From NCBI RefSeq assembly GCF_905397435.1, contig NZ_CAJPVI010000034.1, positions 39,224 through 103,223 of the forward strand: DNA of 64,000 nt. The letters run 5' to 3'. Source of the DNA: Cupriavidus numazuensis. Its GTDB lineage: Bacteria; Pseudomonadota; Gammaproteobacteria; Burkholderiales; Burkholderiaceae. Under the pieces are notes generated by a model, which was not told the DNA's origin, did not search any database, and saw nothing but the letters and a program-made list of their open reading frames with translations. Of this stretch, positions 17,170-24,632 are shown in pieces. Within the stretch, counting starts at the first letter, position 1. Each line of letters starts with the position of its first letter. A program made the translations under genes and the position numbers.

Positions 17170-18339
17170 ATGTTTGCAGATCAGGATCAAGACCAGCTTT
17201 TCCCGGAAATCCGCGAAGCCGTACGCGACCTTTGCGCGGGTTTCGATTCGGCCTACTGGCAGCGCATTGAAGAACAGAACGGCTTTCCCGAGGAATTCGT
17301 CCAGGCGCTGACGCACGCGGGCTGGCTGTCGGCCCTGATCCCCGAAGCCTACGGCGGTTCGGGCCTGTCGCTGACGGCCGCCTCGGTCATCATGGAAGAA
17401 ATCAACCGCAACGGCGGCAACTCCGGCGCCTGCCACGGCCAGATGTACGTGATGGGCTGCCTGCTGCGCCACGGTTCGGACGAGCAGAAGAAGCGCTGGC
17501 TGCCGGGCATTGCCTCGGGCGAACTGCGCATGCAGTCGATGGCCGTGACCGAGCCGACCACCGGCACCGACACCACCAAGCTCAAGACCACTGCCGTGCG
17601 CAAGGGCGACAAGTATGTCGTCAACGGCTCGAAGGTATGGATTTCCCGCGTGCAGCACTCGGACCTGATGCTGCTGCTGGCCCGCACCACGCCACTGGAC
17701 CAGGTCAAGCGCAAGTCGGAAGGCTTGTCGGTGTTCGTGGTCGATCTGCGTGAAGCCATCGGCAAGGGCCTGACGGTCCGCCCGATCCGCAACATGGTCA
17801 ACCACGAGACCAACGAGCTGTTCTTCGACAACCTCGAAGTGCCGGCCGAAAACCTGATTGGCGAGGAAGGCAAGGGCCTCAAGTACATCCTTGACGGCAT
17901 GAACGCCGAGCGCATCCTGATCGCCGCCGAGTGCATCGGCGATGGCTACTGGTTCGTCGAACGCGCGAGCAACTATGCGCGCGAACGCGTCGTGTTCGAC
18001 CGCCCGATCGGCCAGAACCAGGGCATCCAGTTCCCGATCGCACGCTCCTACGTCAACGTCGAAGCCGCCAGCCTGATGCGCTACAAGGCTGCAGCGCTGT
18101 TCGACGCCGGCAAGCCGTGCGGCAAGGAAGCCAACATGTCCAAGCTGCTCGCTGCCGACGCATCGTGGGAAGCGGCCAACGTCTGCCTGCAGACGCACGG
18201 CGGCTTCGGCTTCGCGGCCGAGTACGACATCGAGCGCAAGTTCCGCGAGACCCGCCTGTACCAGGTCGCGCCGATCTCGACCAACCTGATCCTGTCCTAC
18301 GTGGCCGAGCACGTGCTCGAGCTGCCGCGTTCGTTCTGA
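17170..18339 (+). CDS. acyl-CoA dehydrogenase of the itaconate-type operon
   Basis: 389 residues. The central motif is SMAVTEPTTGTDTTKLKTTA, a variant of the usual TEPxxGSD, and the C-terminal region has LQTHGGFGFAAEYDIERKFR. A candidate catalytic Glu is in MNAERILIAAE; the medium-chain position has Ala (QVAPIS), so the long-chain-type base is used. It is the first gene of a tightly packed plus-strand operon with CaiB, MmgE/PrpD, CitE and MaoC-type genes, the same gene set as PA0878-PA0883 of Pseudomonas aeruginosa, where an acyl-CoA dehydrogenase of unproven role also occurs. A role on a methylsuccinyl- or itaconyl-type CoA ester is plausible but not shown by the sequence. Confidence 0.88.
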   Translation: MFADQDQDQLFPEIREAVRDLCAGFDSAYWQRIEEQNGFPEEFVQALTHAGWLSALIPEAYGGSGLSLTAASVIMEEINRNGGNSGACHGQMYVMGCLLRHGSDEQKKRWLPGIASGELRMQSMAVTEPTTGTDTTKLKTTAVRKGDKYVVNGSKVWISRVQHSDLMLLLARTTPLDQVKRKSEGLSVFVVDLREAIGKGLTVRPIRNMVNHETNELFFDNLEVPAENLIGEEGKGLKYILDGMNAERILIAAECIGDGYWFVERASNYARERVVFDRPIGQNQGIQFPIARSYVNVEAASLMRYKAAALFDAGKPCGKEANMSKLLAADASWEAANVCLQTHGGFGFAAEYDIERKFRETRLYQVAPISTNLILSYVAEHVLELPRSF

Positions 18340-18347
18340 GGCCGCGC

Positions 18348-19547
18348 ATGACTGCAACTACGCCCAACGGCATCCGGCCGCTCGACGGCATCCGCGTGGT
18401 GTCGCTCGAACACGCGGTCGCGGCCCCTTTCGCCACGCGCCAGCTAGCCGATCTCGGCGCGCGCGTGATCAAGATCGAGCGCCCTGGTGTGGGCGATTTC
18501 GCGCGCGGCTATGACGAGACCGTGCACGGCCAGTCGTCGTACTTTGTCTGGCTCAACCGCGGCAAGGAAAGCCTGACGCTCGACCTGAAGGACGCCGAGG
18601 CCCAGGCCATCCTGCACAAGCTGCTGGCCGACGCCGACGTGCTGGTGCAGAACCTCGCCCCCGGCGCCGCCGCGCGCATGGGTCTGGACTTCGACACCCT
18701 GCACCCGCGCTACGAAAAGCTGATCGTCTGCGATATCTCGGGCTACGGCGACGCCGGACCCTATCGCGACAAGAAGGCCTATGACCTGCTGATCCAGGCC
18801 GCCGCCGGCCTGGTTGGCCTGACCGGCGGCCCGAACGAACCGTCGCGCGCGGGCGTTTCGATTGCCGACATCTCGGCCGGCATGTACGCCTACAGCGGCA
18901 TCCTCTCGGCGCTGCTGCAGCGCGGGCGTACCGGCAAGGGCCTGCGCGTGCAGGTCACCATGCTGGAAACCATGGCCGAGTGGATGAACCAGGTGCTCTA
19001 CCTCGGCCACTACGGCGGCAAACCGCCGGCGCGCGTCGGCGCCTCGCACCCGACCATCGCTCCGTACGGCATTCATCGCACCGCGAATGGCAGCGTGATC
19101 TTCAGCGTGCAGAACGAGCGAGAATTCGCCAACTTCTGCGAGATCGTGCTTGGCAATCGTGAGCTCGCGCAGGATGAACGCTTCTCCAGCAATACGGCAC
19201 GCGTGCGCAATCGGCCCGAACTTACCACCATCATCGAGGATCGCTTCTCGACGCTGACCGTGGCGCAGGTCGAGGAATTGCTCGACCAGGCACAGATCGC
19301 CAACGCCCCGATGAACGACATCGAAGGCGTGTGGAATCACCCGCAACTGCAGGCGCGCGAGCGCTGGCGCAAAGTGGAGACGCCGAACGGCACCGTCGAC
19401 GCGCTGCTGCCGCCGGCCAACCTGTCCGGCGTGGAGCCGGCGATGGGCGCCATCCCCGCCCTGGGCGCGCACACCGCTTCCATCCTGACCGAACTCGGCT
19501 ACGGTGCTTCGGACGTCGAAGCCCTGGCCGCCAAGAAAGTCGTCTGA
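18348..19547 (+). CDS. ict: family III CoA-transferase, probable itaconate CoA-transferase
   Basis: 399 residues from ATG 18348, 8 bp after the acyl-CoA dehydrogenase stop. The fold is CaiB/BaiF (GIRVVSLEHAVAAPFATRQL start, ADLGARVIKIERPGVGDFAR, and SIADISAGMYAYSGIL with the catalytic Asp). In the Pseudomonas itaconate pathway a family III transferase (Ict) moves CoA from succinyl-CoA to itaconate. The assignment rests on the adjacent CitE-type lyase and MaoC-type hydratase, which complete the three-step route to pyruvate and acetyl-CoA. Transferases for other methyl-branched dicarboxylates look alike, so the substrate is an inference. Confidence 0.7.
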   Translation: MTATTPNGIRPLDGIRVVSLEHAVAAPFATRQLADLGARVIKIERPGVGDFARGYDETVHGQSSYFVWLNRGKESLTLDLKDAEAQAILHKLLADADVLVQNLAPGAAARMGLDFDTLHPRYEKLIVCDISGYGDAGPYRDKKAYDLLIQAAAGLVGLTGGPNEPSRAGVSIADISAGMYAYSGILSALLQRGRTGKGLRVQVTMLETMAEWMNQVLYLGHYGGKPPARVGASHPTIAPYGIHRTANGSVIFSVQNEREFANFCEIVLGNRELAQDERFSSNTARVRNRPELTTIIEDRFSTLTVAQVEELLDQAQIANAPMNDIEGVWNHPQLQARERWRKVETPNGTVDALLPPANLSGVEPAMGAIPALGAHTASILTELGYGASDVEALAAKKVV

Positions 19548-19611
19548 GCGGACGGGTCCGGCTTTGCCCGGGCCTTTCCCTTTTTCAAACGTTACCCGGC
19601 ACCCAGCCAAC

Positions 19612-20988
19612 ATGAGCGCTGACCACACCTACCCGACCCGCCAGCTCTGCGAATTCCTCGCCCGTTTCACGCTGGCCGACGTACCCGCCCCTGTCATCGA
19701 GCGCACCAAGGACCTGTTCCTTGACTGGATCGCCTCGGCCATAGCCGGCAAGGACGCCCCCGCCGTACGCAAGATCCAGGAATTCGCCGCCGCCATGGGC
19801 CCCTCGACGGGCGACGCCGAAGTCTTCGTCGACCGCCGCCGCACCTCGCCGTACTTTGCCGCACTGATCAACGGCGCGTCGTCGCACGTGGTCGAGCAGG
19901 ACGATGTGCACAACGGCTCGGTGCTGCACCCCGCCGCCGTAGTGTTCCCGGCCGTAATCGCCGCCGCGCAGGCCGAAGGCAAGACCGGCGCGGAGGTGCT
20001 GCTGGCTTCCATCGCCGGTTATGAAGCGGGCATCCGCATCGGCGAATTCATGGGCCGGTCGCACTACCGCATCTTCCACACCACCGGCACGGTCGGCACG
20101 CTGGCTGCGGCTGCCGCAGTTGCGAAGCTCTACAACCTGGACGCCGAAGGCATCAACCAGGCACTGGGGTCGGCTGGCACGCAAGCCGCCGGACTGTGGG
20201 AATTCCTGCGCGACGCGGCCGACTCCAAGCAACTGCACACCGCGAAAGCCGCTGCCGATGGGCTGCAGTCCGCGTGGCTGGCCCGCGCCGGCTTCACTGG
20301 TGCGAAGCAGATCCTCGAAGGCGCACAGGGCATGGCCGCCGGCATGTCGAGCGATGCGAACCCGGCTTGCCTGACCGATGGCCTGGGCACGCGCTGGGCC
20401 ACGGCCGAGACCTCGTTCAAGTTCTTCGCCTCGTGCCGCCACACCCATCCGGCTGCCGACGCGCTGAAGGTGCTGATGCAACGCGAGGGCGTCAGCGCCG
20501 ACCAGATCGCCAGCGTCACGACGCATGTGCACCAGGGTGCCATCGACGTGCTCGGCCCGGTGGTCAACCCGACCACCATCCACCAGGCCAAGTTCTCGAT
20601 GGGCACGGTGCTGGGCCTGGTTGCCGTGCACGGTCACGCCGGCCTGGCCGAGTTCGAGCAGCACGCGCTGCAGGATGCGAAGGTCGCCAGCTTCCGTGGC
20701 AAGGTGGAGATGGAGCTTGACGACGAGATCAACGCTGCCTATCCGCGCCAGTGGATTGGCCGCGTGACGGTACGCACCACCGACGGCCGCACGCTGGCCG
20801 CGCGCGTGGACGTGCCCAAGGGCGATCCGGACAACACGCTGTCGCGCCCCGAACTCGAAGCCAAGGCGCTGCAGCTCGGCGGCTTCCGCCACGGTGCGAC
20901 CGAGGCCGAGATGCGCACCATCATCGCGCGGGTGTGGGGCCTGGAAAACGCCCCGAACGTCAACGACTGGCTGCCGCTGGCACGCTGA
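19612..20988 (+). CDS. MmgE/PrpD family protein
   Basis: 458 residues. Residues matching the active site of the family are present: Asp97-Asp98 and His106 in QDDVHNGSVLHPAA, His156 in FHTTGTVGT, Lys206 in SKQLHTAKAA, and Lys270 with His277/His279 in SFKFFASCRHTHPA. The family includes 2-methylcitrate dehydratase (PrpD), cis-aconitate decarboxylase (CadA/IRG1, which makes itaconate) and imino-succinate and chondroitin-related enzymes. A homologous gene sits in the Pseudomonas aeruginosa itaconate operon (PA0881) with no firmly assigned reaction. ATG 19612 lacks a strong ribosome-binding site. Which reaction it catalyses here cannot be told from sequence alone. Confidence 0.85.
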   Translation: MSADHTYPTRQLCEFLARFTLADVPAPVIERTKDLFLDWIASAIAGKDAPAVRKIQEFAAAMGPSTGDAEVFVDRRRTSPYFAALINGASSHVVEQDDVHNGSVLHPAAVVFPAVIAAAQAEGKTGAEVLLASIAGYEAGIRIGEFMGRSHYRIFHTTGTVGTLAAAAAVAKLYNLDAEGINQALGSAGTQAAGLWEFLRDAADSKQLHTAKAAADGLQSAWLARAGFTGAKQILEGAQGMAAGMSSDANPACLTDGLGTRWATAETSFKFFASCRHTHPAADALKVLMQREGVSADQIASVTTHVHQGAIDVLGPVVNPTTIHQAKFSMGTVLGLVAVHGHAGLAEFEQHALQDAKVASFRGKVEMELDDEINAAYPRQWIGRVTVRTTDGRTLAARVDVPKGDPDNTLSRPELEAKALQLGGFRHGATEAEMRTIIARVWGLENAPNVNDWLPLAR

Positions 20989-20998
20989 GGCACAGACC

Positions 20999-21838
20999 AT
21001 GTCCACTGCAGTCACCTACCTGTTCGTGCCGGGCGACCGGCCCGAACGCTTTGACAAGGCCGCCGCGGCAAAGCCGGATGTGATGATCCTCGACCTCGAG
21101 GACGCCGTGCATCCGGACGCCAAGCCGGCGGCGCGCCAGGCCATTGCGCAATGGCTCGCCACGGGTCCCGCTGCCAATGCCTATGTGCGCATTAACGACA
21201 GCGCCGCGGCGGGCTTCGCCGCCGACATCGAATGGCTGCGTACATTGCCGAAAGGCACGCCGTTGGCCGGGCTGATGGTGCCCAAGGCGGAAGATGCCGC
21301 GGCACTGGCGTCGATCACCGAAGTCCTGCGCGGTATCAATCCGAACGCTGAAGTCGTTGCCATCATCGAAACCGCGCTCGGCCTGCATCAAGTCGACGCA
21401 GTGGCCACCGCCAAGGGGGTTGCGCGACTGGCATTCGGCTCGCTCGACTATGCGGTCGACCTCGGCTGCAGCCACACGCGCGATGCGCTGGCCTATGCGC
21501 GTGCGCGTATCGTTCTGGCATCGCGCGTGGCCGGCCTGCCGCCTCCCGTCGACGGTGTCACCACGGCGCTGAAGGATGAGTCCGTCCTCGCCGACGACGT
21601 GGCGTATGCCCGCGCACTCGGCTTTGGCGGCAAGCTTTGCATCCACCCGGCACAGCTCGGCGCGGTTCGTGCGGGCTTCCTGCCCACGCCCGAGCAACTC
21701 GACTGGGCACGGCGCGTGCTGGAAGCGACCGCCAGCGGCAGCCATGCCGTGCAGGTCGATGGCAAGATGGTGGATCGCCCCGTCATCGAACAGGCGCGTC
21801 GCCTGCTCGCCCTGGCGCAACCGTCAGCAGCGCTCTGA
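20999..21838 (+). CDS. ccl: HpcH/HpaI/CitE family lyase, probable citramalyl-CoA lyase
   Basis: 279 residues. The TIM-barrel CitE signatures are clear: FVPGDRPERFDKA, VMILDLEDAVHPDAK (metal ligand region), AIIETALGLHQVD, LAFGSLDYAVDLG and GGKLCIHPAQLG. In itaconate degradation Ccl cleaves (S)-citramalyl-CoA to acetyl-CoA and pyruvate. It lies 10 bp after the MmgE/PrpD stop and 17 bp before the hydratase, so it is co-transcribed with both. Malyl-CoA or citryl-CoA lyase activity is the alternative; the ict/ich neighbours favour citramalyl-CoA. Confidence 0.78.
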   Translation: MSTAVTYLFVPGDRPERFDKAAAAKPDVMILDLEDAVHPDAKPAARQAIAQWLATGPAANAYVRINDSAAAGFAADIEWLRTLPKGTPLAGLMVPKAEDAAALASITEVLRGINPNAEVVAIIETALGLHQVDAVATAKGVARLAFGSLDYAVDLGCSHTRDALAYARARIVLASRVAGLPPPVDGVTTALKDESVLADDVAYARALGFGGKLCIHPAQLGAVRAGFLPTPEQLDWARRVLEATASGSHAVQVDGKMVDRPVIEQARRLLALAQPSAAL

Positions 21839-21855
21839 ACACAAAGGCAGTCGTC

Positions 21856-22719
21856 ATGACCCAGAACTCCCAACTCGACCATTTGCGCACGTGGATCGGC
21901 CGCAGTGAATCACGCACCGAGACACTGACGCCGGAACCCGTGATCGGCCTGGCCGCCACGTTTGACCTCGACCCGGAAGCCGTAGTGCGCGGGCCGCTGC
22001 CGCCGCTGTGGCACTGGCTCTACTTCCTGCCGCGCGCGCAGCAACGCGACATCGGCGCCGACGGACATCCGGCTCTCGGCGGCTTCATGCCGCCCGTGCC
22101 GCTGCCGCGTCGCATGTGGGCGGGCAGTGAACTGTCGTTCGAACGCCCGATTCACGTCGGTGACACCGTGACGCGCACGTCGACCATCAAGGACGTTCAG
22201 CACAAGGCTGGCCGCAGTGGCGAACTGTGGTTCGTCGCCGTTGACCACGAACTGAGCGTCAACGGGCAGATCGCCGTGCGCGAGCGCCACGACATCGTCT
22301 ATCGTGCCATGCCGGAAATCGGCAAGCCGCAGCCCGCGCGTCCGCGCCTGGAGCATACGGCGCAATGGCAACGCACGCTGCGCGCCGATCCGGTCATGCT
22401 GTTCCGCTATTCGGCGCTGACCTTCAATGGCCACCGCATTCACTACGACCGCGAGTACACGCGGGACGTGGAAGGCTACCCGGGCCTCGTCGTGCACGGT
22501 CCGATGCAGGCCATGCTGATGCTGGACCTGGTGGCACGCGAACAGCCGCAGGCACGCGTGCGGCGCTTTGGTTTCCGCGGACTGGCGCCGCTGTTCGACC
22601 AGGACATCATCACCGTTGGCGGCACGGCCGATCCGGCTCAAGCCGGCAAGCTGATCCTCTGGACCGGTGACGATGCTGGCGGCCAGGCAATGCAAGGGTG
22701 GGCCGAGATCGAAAGCTGA
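21856..22719 (+). CDS. ich: MaoC/HTD2-type hydratase, probable itaconyl-CoA hydratase
   Basis: 287 residues, the size of the double hot-dog FAS1-like dehydratases that include itaconyl-CoA hydratase and mesaconyl-C4-CoA hydratase. The motif SALTFNGHRIHYDREYT near residue 190 is the characteristic hydratase signature with catalytic Asp/His, followed by YPGLVVHGPMQAMLM. Ich hydrates itaconyl-CoA to (S)-citramalyl-CoA, the substrate of the lyase encoded just upstream. It is the last gene of the operon; a strong terminator follows 30 bp later. Mesaconyl-C4-CoA hydratase activity is the main alternative. Confidence 0.78.
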   Translation: MTQNSQLDHLRTWIGRSESRTETLTPEPVIGLAATFDLDPEAVVRGPLPPLWHWLYFLPRAQQRDIGADGHPALGGFMPPVPLPRRMWAGSELSFERPIHVGDTVTRTSTIKDVQHKAGRSGELWFVAVDHELSVNGQIAVRERHDIVYRAMPEIGKPQPARPRLEHTAQWQRTLRADPVMLFRYSALTFNGHRIHYDREYTRDVEGYPGLVVHGPMQAMLMLDLVAREQPQARVRRFGFRGLAPLFDQDIITVGGTADPAQAGKLILWTGDDAGGQAMQGWAEIES

Positions 22720-22748
22720 TCGCAATCTCGACGACAGCAGGAGAGAGA

Positions 22749-22781
22749 AAAGGGGCAAGCGTCAGGCTTGCCCCTTTTTTG
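22749..22781 (+). terminator. rho-independent terminator of the itaconate-type operon
   Basis: Inverted repeat AGGGGCAAGC-gtcag-GCTTGCCCCT followed by TTTTTG, with A residues on the left side as well. It is 30 bp after the ich stop. Confidence 0.88.
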
Positions 22782-22820
22782 TTGGCTCTTCGTCGAATTA
22801 CGCGTTGTCGTTCTTGGCAT

Positions 22821-22880
22821 GCGCCGCTGTTTCGCCGGCGTAGCCGGCGAGTCACTTTTGTCCGAGCGACAAAAGTAACC
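22821..22880. repeat. palindromic intergenic repeat, copy 1
   Basis: Two adjacent palindromes, TCGCCGGC-gta-GCCGGCGA at 22832-22850 and ACTTTTGTC-cgagc-GACAAAAGT at 22854-22876, preceded by GCGCCGCTGTT. The whole unit recurs in inverted orientation at 23467-23531. It looks like a dispersed REP-type element of Burkholderiales; it carries no coding potential of its own. Confidence 0.75.
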
Positions 22881-23466
22881 AAAAACGCGTTTTGGTTGCC
22901 CCAAAGGGGCGAATTTTTATCGTAGTGTGCCAGCGGTGTTGTACGGGTATGGGCTTCAGAGGGGATTTGCGCTGCCTGCCGCGTGGGGCACGACCGTGGT
23001 CAGAATTACAGCGCTGATTGAACGAGCCCTGCAAGCGTATGTGGACCCTGCTGCGAGCGATATCGTGTGATCGCCTTCGGCTGCGCTACGCGCAGAGCTC
23101 TAGTCTGAGCATGCAGGCCCAAAGGCAAACCACGCCTCGGCGACGCGGCCCGCGCATTGCATGCGCGAAATAGAGAGCGCGAGAGAGAAGAAAGCGGACC
23201 TCGGGCGCCAGCGCCGTTGATGAGCTTGCCCCCAGACGACGACGCGCGCGCAGCGCAGCCGAAGGCGTCCCACCACTGACCTGGTTGGAACGCTGTACCC
23301 GAGTCCGTCTTGGGGATCGTCCAAAAGCCGTGCCGCGCAAGGCACAGGTTCTGACTCACATAGCGTTAGCAGGCTCGAACCACTGACCACCGTGGCAGGC
23401 GTCCAAAGCCGTTTGAACCACTGCCACCGTGGAATTGATGGCCAGCGGCAACGACGCGCTTTTCTG
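22881..23466. other. gene-free core between two inverted repeats
   Basis: About 590 bp with no supportable gene. The open frames on the minus strand are short, overlapping and of odd composition, resembling the hypothetical proteins often predicted in repeated intergenic DNA of Cupriavidus and Ralstonia (an impression from memory, not a search). A near-repeat, GAACCACTG(A)CCACCGTGG, occurs twice at about 23376 and 23413. Confidence 0.45.
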
Positions 23467-23531
23467 CCTACTCTTTTGTCGCTCGGACAAAAGAGTAGGT
23501 CGCCGGCTACGCCGGCGAAACAGCGGCGCCG
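23467..23531. repeat. palindromic intergenic repeat, copy 2 (inverted)
   Basis: CCTACTCTTTTGTC-gctcg-GACAAAAGAGTAGG at 23467-23499 followed by TCGCCGGC-tac-GCCGGCGA at 23500-23518 and AACAGCGGCGCC. This is the reverse complement of the unit at 22821-22880, with an extended second stem. Confidence 0.75.
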
Positions 23532-23573
23532 GTCAAGGACGACAACCCAATCTCGACTAGAGCCGGCCTTCGA

Positions 23574-24542
23574 TCAGTCGGCCTGGATATTCGCCGTCTT
23601 GACCACGCCGCCCCACAGCTTCAGTTCGCGCTGAATGCGGTCAGCGAGAGGCTTGGGACCGGAGATGTTGAGGTCATAGCCACCGGCCGTCATGCGCTGC
23701 TTGAACGCCGGATCGTCGCCGATGGTCTTCTGCGCCTTGATGAGCTTGTCGACCACGTCGGCAGGCAGCTTCTGCGGACCGATCAGCGCATACCAGCCGG
23801 TCAGGTCATAGTCCTTCAATCCGGACTCGATCATGGTCGGCACGTTCGGCAGCGCCGGGTTGCGTGTCTTCGATGTCACCGCCAGCGCGCGCACCTTGCC
23901 GCCATTGATATGGCCGATGGCCGTACCGGTGATGTCGAACATGAACGTCACCTTGCCGCTCATCACGTCGGCCATCGCGGGCGAATTGCCCTTGTACGGC
24001 ACGTGCAGCATCTTGACGTGGCTCATCTGTGCGAGCAGTTCAGCCGACAGGTGGTTGGACGCCCCGACGCCGGCCGAGCCGAACGTCACGTCGTCCGGAT
24101 GCTTGCGCGCGTAATCGACCAGTTCGCCGACGTTCTTCGCCGGGAAGTCCTTGTTCACGAGCAGCACATTGGTGTAGTCCGTGATCAGGCCGATGTAGGT
24201 GAAGTCCTTGAGCGGATTGAAATTGACCGAGCGCTGGATCAGCGGCGTCATCGTCATGGTCGGGCTGGCGACGAAATACAGCGTGTAGCCATCCGGTGCC
24301 GACTTGGCGGTCAAGTCGGCGGCAATGGCGCCGCTCGCACCGGCACGGTTGTCCACGACCACCGGCTGGTGCAGCGCACGGCCGAGCTGGTCGGCATAGA
24401 TGCGTGCCGCAGTGTCGACGGGACCGCCAGGCGCATAGCCCACGATCAGCTTGATCGGGCGCGACGGATACGCATCAGCCGCCCATGCGGCCCCATGCAG
24501 CAGCGTAGCCATCATCGCGGCAACGGTCATCCAACGTTTCAT
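23574..24542 (-). CDS. Bug/TTT periplasmic substrate-binding protein
   Basis: 322 residues with a signal peptide (MKRWMTVAAMMATLLHGAAW, cleavage near AWAAD) and the mature start YPSRPIKLIVGYAPGGPVDT. The usual DNRAGASGAIA, SAPDGYTLYF and VPYKGNSPAMADVMSGKV motifs follow. GGAGGAGACAAC directly precedes the ATG at 24542. It lies 90 bp downstream of a CoA ligase gene on the same strand and is convergent with the itaconate-type operon. Together with the ligase and the dehydrogenase pair it suggests uptake of a dicarboxylate such as a pimelate-type acid; known Bug proteins include adipate binders. No TctAB genes accompany it. Confidence 0.9.
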   Translation of the reverse strand: MKRWMTVAAMMATLLHGAAWAADAYPSRPIKLIVGYAPGGPVDTAARIYADQLGRALHQPVVVDNRAGASGAIAADLTAKSAPDGYTLYFVASPTMTMTPLIQRSVNFNPLKDFTYIGLITDYTNVLLVNKDFPAKNVGELVDYARKHPDDVTFGSAGVGASNHLSAELLAQMSHVKMLHVPYKGNSPAMADVMSGKVTFMFDITGTAIGHINGGKVRALAVTSKTRNPALPNVPTMIESGLKDYDLTGWYALIGPQKLPADVVDKLIKAQKTIGDDPAFKQRMTAGGYDLNISGPKPLADRIQRELKLWGGVVKTANIQAD

Positions 24543-24632
24543 GTTGTCTCCTCCAGATTGACTTTGTATTTCCCGCCGGATGCAAATCGCGAACCGCGAA
24601 TCGACCGGCGGGCAGAAAAACGTGCCGGGCAA

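Noticed and set aside
22852..23359. Several minus-strand small frames between the inverted repeats
   Set aside because: They overlap each other, lack ribosome-binding sites and look like products of repeated intergenic DNA.
23376..23431. Two near-repeats as a possible CRISPR remnant
   Set aside because: Only two short imperfect copies, no regular spacer series and no cas gene.
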